Shown: piece after piece, positions 1-7,011 of the stretch | Layout: every line of letters begins with the position of its first letter | Position numbering within the stretch: position 1 is the stretch's first letter | Source of the DNA: a bacterium | Lineage (GTDB): Bacteria > Verrucomicrobiota > Verrucomicrobiia > Limisphaerales > J093 | Length of the DNA: 9,793 nucleotides | Direction: 5' to 3' | Assembly (NCBI GenBank): GCA_021784265.1 | Contig: JAJXTA010000052.1 | Location: forward strand, 1 to 9,793 | Notes under the pieces: model-generated | Database searches by the model: none | Told to the model about the DNA's origin: nothing | The model's input: the letters and a program-made list of their open reading frames with translations, nothing else | Made by a program: the position numbers and the translations under genes

Positions 1-751
1 CGCGCCGGATCACATCGTGCCCCGTGTCGCTGATCAACAACCCGGTCTCTCCCCCGAGCCAGAGCACGCCCCGCGGCAGGTCCAGATCGTCGGTGGAAAA
101 ATTGCTCCCGAAGTGACCGGCCACCAAATGCACGGTGCCGTCGGCATCCACCGCGTCGATGACGTGATTGCCGGTGTCGGCCACGAAGAGCCGCCCCCCC
201 GGTCCCAGGCTCAGGCCGGTGGGCCGGTTGAACCCGGTGGCGTACGTCGTGACGCGGTTTGTGGCGTCGAGCTTCAAGATCCGGTTGTTGCCGGAATCGG
301 AGATGTAGAGATTGCCGGCGGCATCGGCCGCCAGCCCTGAGGGGGCGTTCAACACGACATTGGTGTCCGCGCCGAGCAAGACACTCACGGCGCCGCTCCG
401 ATCGATCTGGAGCACCTCGTTGGCCCCGGCGTCGGCCACCACCAAGCCCCCGCGCGCCACGACGATCCCCTCCGGCGCTGCCATCGGCGAGAGCACCCCG
501 GTCACATCGCTGAAATCCCCGGTCGCGGGGCGATACCGCACGACGCGCTGGTTGGCACTGTCGGTCAGGTAATAGAGACCCTCCGGGGTCATGGTATCCA
601 CCGCGATACCATACGGTTCATTCAAACCGCTGCTAATGACGGTATCGACCGTCTGGGCGGTTGCCGCCCACACCAGCGTCACGACCGCCAGCCATCCCCA
701 CCCTCCGCGCACGGAGGCGGGCCGAGACACACAATGGGGGCGCGCGGTCAT
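1..751 (-). CDS. Secreted NHL-repeat beta-propeller protein, third tandem paralog (3' part outside window)
   Basis: The minus-strand frame is open from ATG at 751 to the left edge: 250 codons with no stop, so the C-terminus lies outside the window. Residues 18-32 are hydrophobic and end in 'ATAQT', a signal peptidase I site like that of the two upstream paralogs. From about residue 45 the protein is NHL-type propeller blades: 'GLNEPYGIAVD' (43-53), 'DAAGNLYISDSGNNRILKLD' (143-162), 'GGRLFVADTGNHVIDAVDADG' (185-205) and 'TGLLISDTGHDVIRR' (236-250). It is closest to the neighbouring 1139-aa protein: 'LWLGGETGLLISDTGHDVIRR' here matches 'LFWVGGSVGLLVGDSGNHILRR' there. The ATG overlaps the TGA of that gene (ATGA), which supports this start and translational coupling. 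By analogy with its paralogs, the missing part should carry chitobiase-C-like, cohesin-like and dockerin-like modules (inference). Exact role unknown; binding or scaffolding is more likely than catalysis. Confidence 0.88.
   Translation of the reverse strand, partial: MTARPHCVSRPASVRGGWGWLAVVTLVWAATAQTVDTVISSGLNEPYGIAVDTMTPEGLYYLTDSANQRVVRYRPATGDFSDVTGVLSPMAAPEGIVVARGGLVVADAGANEVLQIDRSGAVSVLLGADTNVVLNAPSGLAADAAGNLYISDSGNNRILKLDATNRVTTYATGFNRPTGLSLGPGGRLFVADTGNHVIDAVDADGTVHLVAGHFGSNFSTDDLDLPRGVLWLGGETGLLISDTGHDVIRR
748..751 (-). other. ATGA start/stop overlap between second and third NHL paralogs
   Basis: The TGA of the 1139-aa gene (748-750) shares bases with the ATG of the third paralog (749-751). 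It is the same junction as at 4164-4167. On both sides the preceding gene ends with codons for 'FYRV..(A/L)P', and a CTTTTACCGGGT/GTTTTTACCGGGT stretch lies just before the overlap. Confidence 0.85.
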
Positions 752-3700
752 GGCAGAATCATTACCCGGTAAAAGCGAGCGGCCTGCACTTGGTTGGTGT
801 CGGTGTAGGCCATGAATCCGTCCTGGCCGGCCAAGGGCGGGCTTAAGGGCTGCCAGCCGGCGGTGCCGGCCCCAAGCGTCGCGCTGGTCGCACGCAGGAC
901 CTCGTAAACGTGGTCGCTCTGCCCATACCAGGTGATCACGGGCAAGCCCTGGGTCACACGAACTGCCGCCTGCCAGTCCGGGACCAACGGATTGGTGCCC
1001 AACAGATACTCGCTCAAGTTCGAAAGCCCGTCTTGGTCCGGATCGGCCCCGTCCTGCGCCGCCGGATCGATCAGACTCCCAAAGAAGTGCAGCTTCCATT
1101 CATCGGAAATCTCCTCGGCCGGCGCCAAAGCGGGGCTGTGAACCCAGACCGTCCCCGGGACGGTCTCGAAGTCGTATTGGGTGTTGAGGTCGGGCGCGCC
1201 GTCGGCGTTGGCGAAGCGGACCGTATAGGGAGTGCCCGCGGGCGCGGAGGCCGGCACGAGGAACTCCAACCACCCCAGGAGGTTCGAGCCCTGCAACACG
1301 GGGCTGAAGCTATTGGTGCCGGTAAGGGACCAGACGTAGATCACGTTGTTGGTGGAGAACCCGGGCGGGGTACTCAGCCCCGGGGAGGGGACGCCGGCCA
1401 GCGCGTTGGGTTGGAAGATGGCGGCGAGGTCGGAGCTAGTGGCGGCCCGGTTCGTCGAGATCACCGGCCACAACTGCAACCCCGCCAGGCTCGCGCCCGG
1501 GATCAGGCTCACGTAGAGGGGCACCCGCACCGGCGCGTTCTGTTGCGCATTGGCCACCGTACCAGCGGTGATTTTGACTTGGCGAGACCAGAGGCTGCCG
1601 GTGGCGGCGGCGTTGCTGCTGGACCGCGGAGTCTGCATGAGCTGGGACGAGCCCGGACTCGTGGCGATCCGCACGCCCCCGGGTCCGCGGGAACGGAGCC
1701 AATTATCCTGCCGCAGGCCCAAGGCGCGCGCCAGGATGATCTGCCAATCCAGGAAGCGAATCTGCCCGTCCCCACCGGCCACACCGGGCCGGTCTAGCGG
1801 GAAAGCATCCATGACGTCGAAGGCATCGCTGAACGGGAAGGGCACGCGCACGCCCGCGGAGGCGTAGAAGGCGTTGTTGACGTCGCTGTTAGCCAAGACC
1901 CCGTCGCCGAATTCACCGGCGTTGTACCCGTTGCCCGGGGAGGAATCACCCACCAGATAGGCGATGTTGGTGACCGCCACCGACCGGGGCGGCATGGCAT
2001 CGAGGATGACGGGGGCCTGGCTGCCATCCCGCGTGCCGCTGGGTGCCAACAACGACACGGTGTAACTGTCGCCCGGGTTGGCCGTCGGGGGCACGGTGAG
2101 CGCCAGCAAGCTGAGCACCCCCTGCTTGACGGTCTGGGCGAGGAGATTGGTGTTCAGGCTGGCCCCCAGATACGCCACCGCTAATCCCGCCGTGGTCCCG
2201 TTCGTCACATAGGCCTCGACATAGGTCGGCAGCGGAGTGTCTGGCAGCGGAATGAAGTCCTGGCTGCCGAAGGGCAAGATGTGCAACGGGGCGGTGAGGG
2301 GGGACGCGGCCCCGTTGGGTTGAACTTCGACCCGGAACTGCACGGACTGGAGGATGTCGTTGACGCCCAGGTGGTACTCGACCGGGATGACGATCGTAGC
2401 CCCCGGGCCGCCACGGAAGCTGCGCGTGAACCCGATCTGGCTCACATGCGCGTTGGTGTAGTAGAAGGTGTTGCTCACCACGGCGCTGGAGATATAGCCG
2501 TCCTTGAATCCCCGCACCTGGAAGGGCACGTCATTGGTGCCATTCAACACATTCAAGGAGGCCCCCAACTTGTAAAGCTGGGCGGTCCCGTTGGTGCCCG
2601 TGGGGTTCTCCTGCGGGACGGAGCCATCCGTGGTGTACCAGAGGGCGGCGCCCAGGGTCACGGTGTCGAGGGTGAACGCGAGCGGGTTGACGCCGATAAT
2701 CGCCGGATTGCCCACTTGAAAACGGAAGCGAGCCGTGACGATCGGGCTGGGCAAACGGTCGGCCTGAACGCTGATCGCCTTGACGGTCACATCGGGGGCG
2801 ATGGGATTCAGAATGCTGGGCGGCAGGTTGGTGTTGCCATCCTGGTAGGGAGGCGGGGTCTGAGCCGAGGCATTGGGGTCAGGCACCCCGTTGGCGGTGT
2901 CGCTGGGGCCGATCGTGTAGTAGGTCTGGGTCCCCGGATCGGCCGCGATGCCAACAATCTGATCGTTGTTGAAGGTGGCGGTGGCGACCGGAATCAGCAG
3001 CGTGCCCCCGTTGGTAATCACGATGTAACCGATGGCGGGGCTGTTGACCGGCGGGAGTGTGCCTTGCGAGAGACTGAACCGCATCACGGCGTTGTTGGCC
3101 GCGTCCACCATCAGAATCCCGGTGGTCTGGTCCGCCGCCATCCCGGTCACATCCCCCAGGCCGGCGCCGACGGAGGGAGCAAAGGTCTCGACGGCGAAGC
3201 CGGGCGGGGTCGAAGTGGTGGTATAATAGACCCGGCGCAAGATGTGATTGCCCGAGTCCCCCACCAACAAGCCGACACTACCACCCACCCAAAAGAGGCT
3301 GTCCGGATGATCAAACAGCGCTTGCCGCCCGTCCAGGGCGTCGCTCAAGCCCCATTGGTCCGGCCGCCCGCTGCCGGCGCGCAAGACGACAGTGCCGTCG
3401 GGTTCGATGGTCCGCAGGCAGTTATTGCCGGTGTCCGCCACGTAGAGCCGGCCGTCACCGCCGTAGGCGACGGCGGAGGGGTGGAAGAGATTCGTGGCGA
3501 GGGTGGTCACGCGGTTGGCGGTGTCGAGCTTGCGCACGGCGCCGTTGCCCAGATCGGCGATGTAGAGGTTGCCGCCCGGGTCCACAGCCAAACCAACCGG
3601 GGCATAAAAGGAGGCCTGCAGCGGGTTGCTGCTGTCAGTCAACGCGGGCTGCCCGTCGCCCGCCAGGGTCGAGACGGTGCCGTCGGCCAGGCTCACGAGC

Positions 3701-4167
3701 CGAATGCGGTTGTTGCCCGTGTCGGCCACCAGCAAGCTGCTCCCCCACCGATTGGTGGCGCCCACAAAGACCATGCCCTCGGGACTATAAAACTGGGCGG
3801 CGGTGATCGGGCCGTCCTGATAGCCCGGCACCTGACTGGGCAGGCCGGCGAAATTGGTCAGCACCCCGGTATCGGGCCGGAACATGACGATGCAGTTGCT
3901 GGCGCTTTCGGTGACGTAATAGTTGTTGTTGGCATCCACCGCCACGCCGTACGGATCCAGGAGGTTGGTGGTAATCAACGGGGAGATCGTCTGCGCCAAG
4001 CCAGAGTTCCAACTAAGCCCGAGCAGTAGCAGCCAGAACGCCCGGCGGACCCAACCCGCCGGGAGCCACCGTGGCCACCGCCGCCGGGTTGCTCCCTGAA
4101 CCTGTGATCGTCCGACCAAGGGGGACGCGGCCGTGCCGGGGCGTGGCATTGGATACCCGGTGCTCAT
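748..4167 (-). CDS. Large secreted multidomain protein: NHL propeller, chitobiase-C-like, cohesin-like/dockerin-like/cohesin-like, TSP3-like loop
   Basis: This 1139-residue protein has a long basic N-region, then a hydrophobic core (44-52) and an 'LAQ' cleavage site near residue 58. NHL blades occupy about 65-365 (e.g. 'DPGGNLYIADLGNGAVRKLD' 196-215, 'DGRLYVADTGNNCLRTIEPDG' 238-258). A chitobiase C-terminal-like Ig fold follows at about 500-571, with 'LWYTTDGSVP' at 509-518. A cohesin-like beta-sandwich spans about 575-735. A dockerin-like module with two calcium-type loops lies at 738-818 ('FGDGVLANSDV', 'GGDGQIRFLDW'). A second cohesin-like sandwich covers about 863-1010. A thrombospondin-3-like loop 'DPDQDGLSNLSEYLLGTNP' (1042-1060) and a C-terminal beta domain end in 'RFYRVMILP'. 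No catalytic motif is visible, so adhesion or scaffolding outside the cell is the likely role. The start overlaps the upstream TGA (ATGA), which favours M1; M7 is the alternative. Domain names come from motif reading, not from a profile search. Confidence 0.93.
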   Translation of the reverse strand: MSTGYPMPRPGTAASPLVGRSQVQGATRRRWPRWLPAGWVRRAFWLLLLGLSWNSGLAQTISPLITTNLLDPYGVAVDANNNYYVTESASNCIVMFRPDTGVLTNFAGLPSQVPGYQDGPITAAQFYSPEGMVFVGATNRWGSSLLVADTGNNRIRLVSLADGTVSTLAGDGQPALTDSSNPLQASFYAPVGLAVDPGGNLYIADLGNGAVRKLDTANRVTTLATNLFHPSAVAYGGDGRLYVADTGNNCLRTIEPDGTVVLRAGSGRPDQWGLSDALDGRQALFDHPDSLFWVGGSVGLLVGDSGNHILRRVYYTTTSTPPGFAVETFAPSVGAGLGDVTGMAADQTTGILMVDAANNAVMRFSLSQGTLPPVNSPAIGYIVITNGGTLLIPVATATFNNDQIVGIAADPGTQTYYTIGPSDTANGVPDPNASAQTPPPYQDGNTNLPPSILNPIAPDVTVKAISVQADRLPSPIVTARFRFQVGNPAIIGVNPLAFTLDTVTLGAALWYTTDGSVPQENPTGTNGTAQLYKLGASLNVLNGTNDVPFQVRGFKDGYISSAVVSNTFYYTNAHVSQIGFTRSFRGGPGATIVIPVEYHLGVNDILQSVQFRVEVQPNGAASPLTAPLHILPFGSQDFIPLPDTPLPTYVEAYVTNGTTAGLAVAYLGASLNTNLLAQTVKQGVLSLLALTVPPTANPGDSYTVSLLAPSGTRDGSQAPVILDAMPPRSVAVTNIAYLVGDSSPGNGYNAGEFGDGVLANSDVNNAFYASAGVRVPFPFSDAFDVMDAFPLDRPGVAGGDGQIRFLDWQIILARALGLRQDNWLRSRGPGGVRIATSPGSSQLMQTPRSSSNAAATGSLWSRQVKITAGTVANAQQNAPVRVPLYVSLIPGASLAGLQLWPVISTNRAATSSDLAAIFQPNALAGVPSPGLSTPPGFSTNNVIYVWSLTGTNSFSPVLQGSNLLGWLEFLVPASAPAGTPYTVRFANADGAPDLNTQYDFETVPGTVWVHSPALAPAEEISDEWKLHFFGSLIDPAAQDGADPDQDGLSNLSEYLLGTNPLVPDWQAAVRVTQGLPVITWYGQSDHVYEVLRATSATLGAGTAGWQPLSPPLAGQDGFMAYTDTNQVQAARFYRVMILP
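1714..1956 (-). repeat. Dockerin-like module, copy in the 1139-aa protein
   Basis: Codons 738-818. The protein pattern is 'YLVGDSSPG', 'FGDGVLANSDVNNAFYAS', 'GVRVPFPFSDAFDVMDAFP' and 'GGDGQIRFLDWQIILARALGL'. Two loops of the G-D-G-x-(L/I) type, each followed by an aspartate and a helix, resemble the paired calcium loops of type I dockerins. The copy at 4947-5189 is similar at both protein and nucleotide level. Confidence 0.65.
4164..4167 (-). other. ATGA start/stop overlap between first and second NHL paralogs
   Basis: The TGA of the 944-aa gene (4164-4166) shares bases with the ATG of the 1139-aa gene (4165-4167). No Shine-Dalgarno site precedes the ATG, so translation of the second gene probably depends on termination-reinitiation from the first. 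Confidence 0.85.
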
Positions 4168-6998
4168 GGGGCCAAACGCACCCGGTAAAAACGGGTCGCC
4201 GCGGTGTCACTCGAAACGACGTACTCGACCGGCACCCCGCGGCCCGGGATGCTGTCGGCCTCGACCACCCAGGGACCGGCAGCCAGGTTGGTGGTGGACT
4301 CGAGCACGTAATCGAGGCCCAGTTGCGTCGGGAAGCGGAGCTTGTAGGTCCGCACTACCGGCGGTACCGCCGGCGCCAAGACCGAGACCACTCCGGGGAC
4401 GCTCCCAAAGTCGTATTGCGTGGAGAGGTCCGGTGCCCCATCGGCGTTGGCCACCCGCAGCGCGTAGCTCTGGCCCGCCTGGGCGCCGGCCGGAACCGTG
4501 AACGCCAGCGACCCGACTTGCACCCGGTTCGTCAAAGCCACCGGGAAGGGATTCCAGATCAACGACCACGCGGGGGCCACTTCATTGAGCGACAGGTTTG
4601 TGGCCAGGATCGGGTCCGGCCACGCGGCTGCCGGGGCGCGGGTGAACCGGAGCGGCTGGTCCAAGGGGGGCGCCCCTTGCTGCGGCGTAACCACGGCCCG
4701 GAACTGCAGCCCCGCCAGGCTCGCCCCGGGGGCGAGGTTGACAAACACCGGTACCGTTACCGCTTCATCCGGACGCACCGAGCCGAGCGAGCCCGCTTGC
4801 AGCTCCGCCTGCGGGTTGAGGGGGGAGATCGTCAGCCGCTCCGACCCCGCCACCGCCTGTGTCGGCAACAGGCTGGCGCCGTTGACCCCGGCGCGGGTGG
4901 GGACGCGTTGCCCGTTCACCCAGGTCCGCCGCCAGTTGTTGGTGCGGAACCCGAGGGAACGCTCCAGGAGAATCTGCCAGTCCAAGAACCGGATCTTGCC
5001 GTCCCCACCCACGGCGGCGGGAGTGTCCTCGGGAAAGACGTCCATGGCGTCGAAGGCGTCGGTGAAGACCGGCGGCACGCGTACGCCAATCGAGGCATAG
5101 AAGGCGTCGTTGACATCGCTGTTATCCAACCGCCCATCGCCGAACGTCCCCGCGTCGTACCAACCGCTGGGAGCGGTATCGCCGACGACATAGCCGACGT
5201 TGGCCACGGTGATTGAGTGGGCCGGCGACGGACTCAGACTGATCGCGGCTTGTTGGCCGTCCGCCGTGCCGGAGAGCGACGGGGCCGGAAGAACCGCGAT
5301 CGTGTAGCGATCCCCGACACCGGCCCCCGGCGGCACCGCCACGGCCAGCAGGCTCACGACGCCGAAGCTGCTGACCTGAAAGCTCACCCCGCCCACGTAG
5401 GCCACCGCCAACTGCGCCCCGGTCCCGACCGCCTGGGCACGGGTGACGGGGAGGTTGGTGCTCCCGATGACCAGGGGCACGAAATCGTTGGGGGACATGG
5501 CCACGACCCGGGGCAGCGTGGCCAGCGGCAGCGCCCCGCCTTGGGGCGTGATCTGGACGACAAACTGTAGCGACTTGAGCGAATCGCCCGGCTTGAGGTC
5601 GGCCACCACCGGCACCAGCAACGTCGCGCCGGCGCCCGCCACCAAATCGCTCGGAACTCCCACCTGGCTGGCGGTCGGGGCTTGCCCACTCACCGTCACA
5701 CTGCTCTGCCCCCCGACCACCGCCTTGACCCGGAGGAAGGACAAGTCGTGCACCGTGTCGTGCCAATGGATCACACCTTGGGTGTTGGTGATCACCTGGG
5801 TGACCGGGTTGTTGGTCGATGGGTCGCTGCCGTCGGTGGTGTAAAGCAACAGGCCGCTTTGGAGGAAGTTCGTGCTCACGGCGGCGGCCTGAATATCGAC
5901 GCCCATGGGATAGTAGCCAGCCACTAGACTCAGTTCGGGCGGCGGGACCACGAGATTGGTCGTGCCCGCCCCCGCGTTGCCGCCGGGCACCAGGTTCACC
6001 CCATCCACTCGCCGCACGAGGTCGTAGTAGTCTTCGGTCGTGTACACCACCCCGGTCGGGTCCACCGCGACCCCGACCGGGTCGCGGGCTTCGGCAAATT
6101 CGACGCTCCCGTCCAACCACCCGGGTAAAATGACCGGATTACAGACCAAGCAAGGCTGGTCCACTTCATAGGGATAGACGCCGTAGAGCGTGATCACCGT
6201 TCCGTCCGGGCGGATGATCCGGACCCGCTCGTTCGCGCGGTCGGCCACCACCAAGCTGGAGTCGGGGGCTTTAGCGACCTGCCAGGGCGCGCTGAACATG
6301 GCTTGGCTCCACAGTCCGTCCCGGTAGCCGGCGACCCCGGTGCCGATGACGCTGACCTGGTTACCGGTGGCCGGGTCAATCAGCCGCACGACGTTGGCCC
6401 CGGTATCGCTCACCGCCAGGAGCCCGCTGTCCAACACGGCAATCCCGTTCGGCTGCCGGAGGCCGGTGAAGACGAAGGTGACGGCGCCGCTTTGGGCATC
6501 GATCCGCTTCACCGCGCCCCCGGCCTCCGTCACGTACACGTTGGCGTTCGTGTCCAGGGCAAAGGCCGTGGGGCTCACCAGGTTGGTGGTGAGGAGCATC
6601 GGCAGGGTGTATTGCCGGTCGAACCGGTCGTACTCCAGCACGAAGCCCCCTCCCTGATCCAACACGTAAAAGTTGTTAGTGAGGTCCACCGCGACCGCGA
6701 CCGGATGGACCAGGCCGGCGATCACGGTGCTGGTCACGCCTTGAACCAAATCCAGCTTCCGGATGGCGCCGTTGTTGCTATCCGCCACCAACAGGTTTCC
6801 CGACGCATCCACCACGCAACCCATCGGCCCGCTGAACTGCGCGGCCTGTTTGGAATTGCCGTCCACCCAGCCAGCGTCCGGACCGCTGGGACTCAGCCGG
6901 CCCCCCGCCAGGGTCTCGACGGTCTGCCCCCGGGCCGCCGCGGTCAGCAGCGACCCCAGCAGAACCAAGCCTAAGGCAATTGGACAACGACGGCGCAT
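4164..6998 (-). CDS. Large secreted multidomain protein: NHL propeller, chitobiase-C-like, cohesin-like/dockerin-like/cohesin-like (first paralog)
   Basis: 944 residues from ATG at 6998. The frame stays open further upstream, but that extension overlaps the secretin gene and has no homology-like content. M1 gives a clean signal peptide (RRR, then a hydrophobic 7-20 stretch, then 'AARGQT'). Six NHL-like blades are visible: 64-83 ('DASGNLLVADSNNGAIRKLD'), 105-124, 149-167, 190-208, 246-266 and 313-333. A chitobiase C-terminal-like fold lies at about 352-440 ('LLYTTDGSDPS' 384-394), a cohesin-like sandwich at 448-600, and a dockerin-like module at 604-684 ('FGDGRLDNSDV', 'GGDGKIRFLDW'). A second cohesin-like sandwich at 735-872 ends in 'NADGAPDLSTQYDF'. 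A short C-terminal beta domain holds 'LESTTNLAAGPW' and ends 'RFYRVRLAP'. Unlike its 1139-aa neighbour it lacks the TSP3-like loop. It begins 13 bases after the secretin stop, hence very likely the same transcript. Role inferred: extracellular binding or scaffold protein. Confidence 0.93.
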   Translation of the reverse strand: MRRRCPIALGLVLLGSLLTAAARGQTVETLAGGRLSPSGPDAGWVDGNSKQAAQFSGPMGCVVDASGNLLVADSNNGAIRKLDLVQGVTSTVIAGLVHPVAVAVDLTNNFYVLDQGGGFVLEYDRFDRQYTLPMLLTTNLVSPTAFALDTNANVYVTEAGGAVKRIDAQSGAVTFVFTGLRQPNGIAVLDSGLLAVSDTGANVVRLIDPATGNQVSVIGTGVAGYRDGLWSQAMFSAPWQVAKAPDSSLVVADRANERVRIIRPDGTVITLYGVYPYEVDQPCLVCNPVILPGWLDGSVEFAEARDPVGVAVDPTGVVYTTEDYYDLVRRVDGVNLVPGGNAGAGTTNLVVPPPELSLVAGYYPMGVDIQAAAVSTNFLQSGLLLYTTDGSDPSTNNPVTQVITNTQGVIHWHDTVHDLSFLRVKAVVGGQSSVTVSGQAPTASQVGVPSDLVAGAGATLLVPVVADLKPGDSLKSLQFVVQITPQGGALPLATLPRVVAMSPNDFVPLVIGSTNLPVTRAQAVGTGAQLAVAYVGGVSFQVSSFGVVSLLAVAVPPGAGVGDRYTIAVLPAPSLSGTADGQQAAISLSPSPAHSITVANVGYVVGDTAPSGWYDAGTFGDGRLDNSDVNDAFYASIGVRVPPVFTDAFDAMDVFPEDTPAAVGGDGKIRFLDWQILLERSLGFRTNNWRRTWVNGQRVPTRAGVNGASLLPTQAVAGSERLTISPLNPQAELQAGSLGSVRPDEAVTVPVFVNLAPGASLAGLQFRAVVTPQQGAPPLDQPLRFTRAPAAAWPDPILATNLSLNEVAPAWSLIWNPFPVALTNRVQVGSLAFTVPAGAQAGQSYALRVANADGAPDLSTQYDFGSVPGVVSVLAPAVPPVVRTYKLRFPTQLGLDYVLESTTNLAAGPWVVEADSIPGRGVPVEYVVSSDTAATRFYRVRLAP
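4947..5189 (-). repeat. Dockerin-like module, copy in the 944-aa protein
   Basis: Codons 604-684. The protein pattern is 'YVVGDTAPSG', 'FGDGRLDNSDVNDAFYAS', 'GVRVPPVFTDAFDAMDVFP' and 'GGDGKIRFLDWQILLERSLGF'. It is the most conserved block shared with the 1139-aa paralog (1714-1956), including its spacing. An EF-hand-like calcium-binding role is inferred from the loop pattern. Confidence 0.65.
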
Positions 6999-7011
6999 GG
7001 TTCGGTCCCGT

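Noticed and set aside
910..1797. 295-codon open frame on the plus strand
   Set aside because: Same shadow pattern, antisense to the conserved dockerin-like and cohesin-like codons of the 1139-aa gene.
2281..4029. 582-codon open frame on the plus strand
   Set aside because: It lies wholly antisense to the 1139-aa NHL gene. Its translation is rich in G, R, V, H and D with no domain pattern, as expected from the reverse complement of GC-biased codons.
4071..5216. 381-codon open frame on the plus strand
   Set aside because: It is antisense to the 944-aa gene across the most recognisable domains, shows no motif, and its start sits in the next gene's signal-peptide region. It is a shadow frame.
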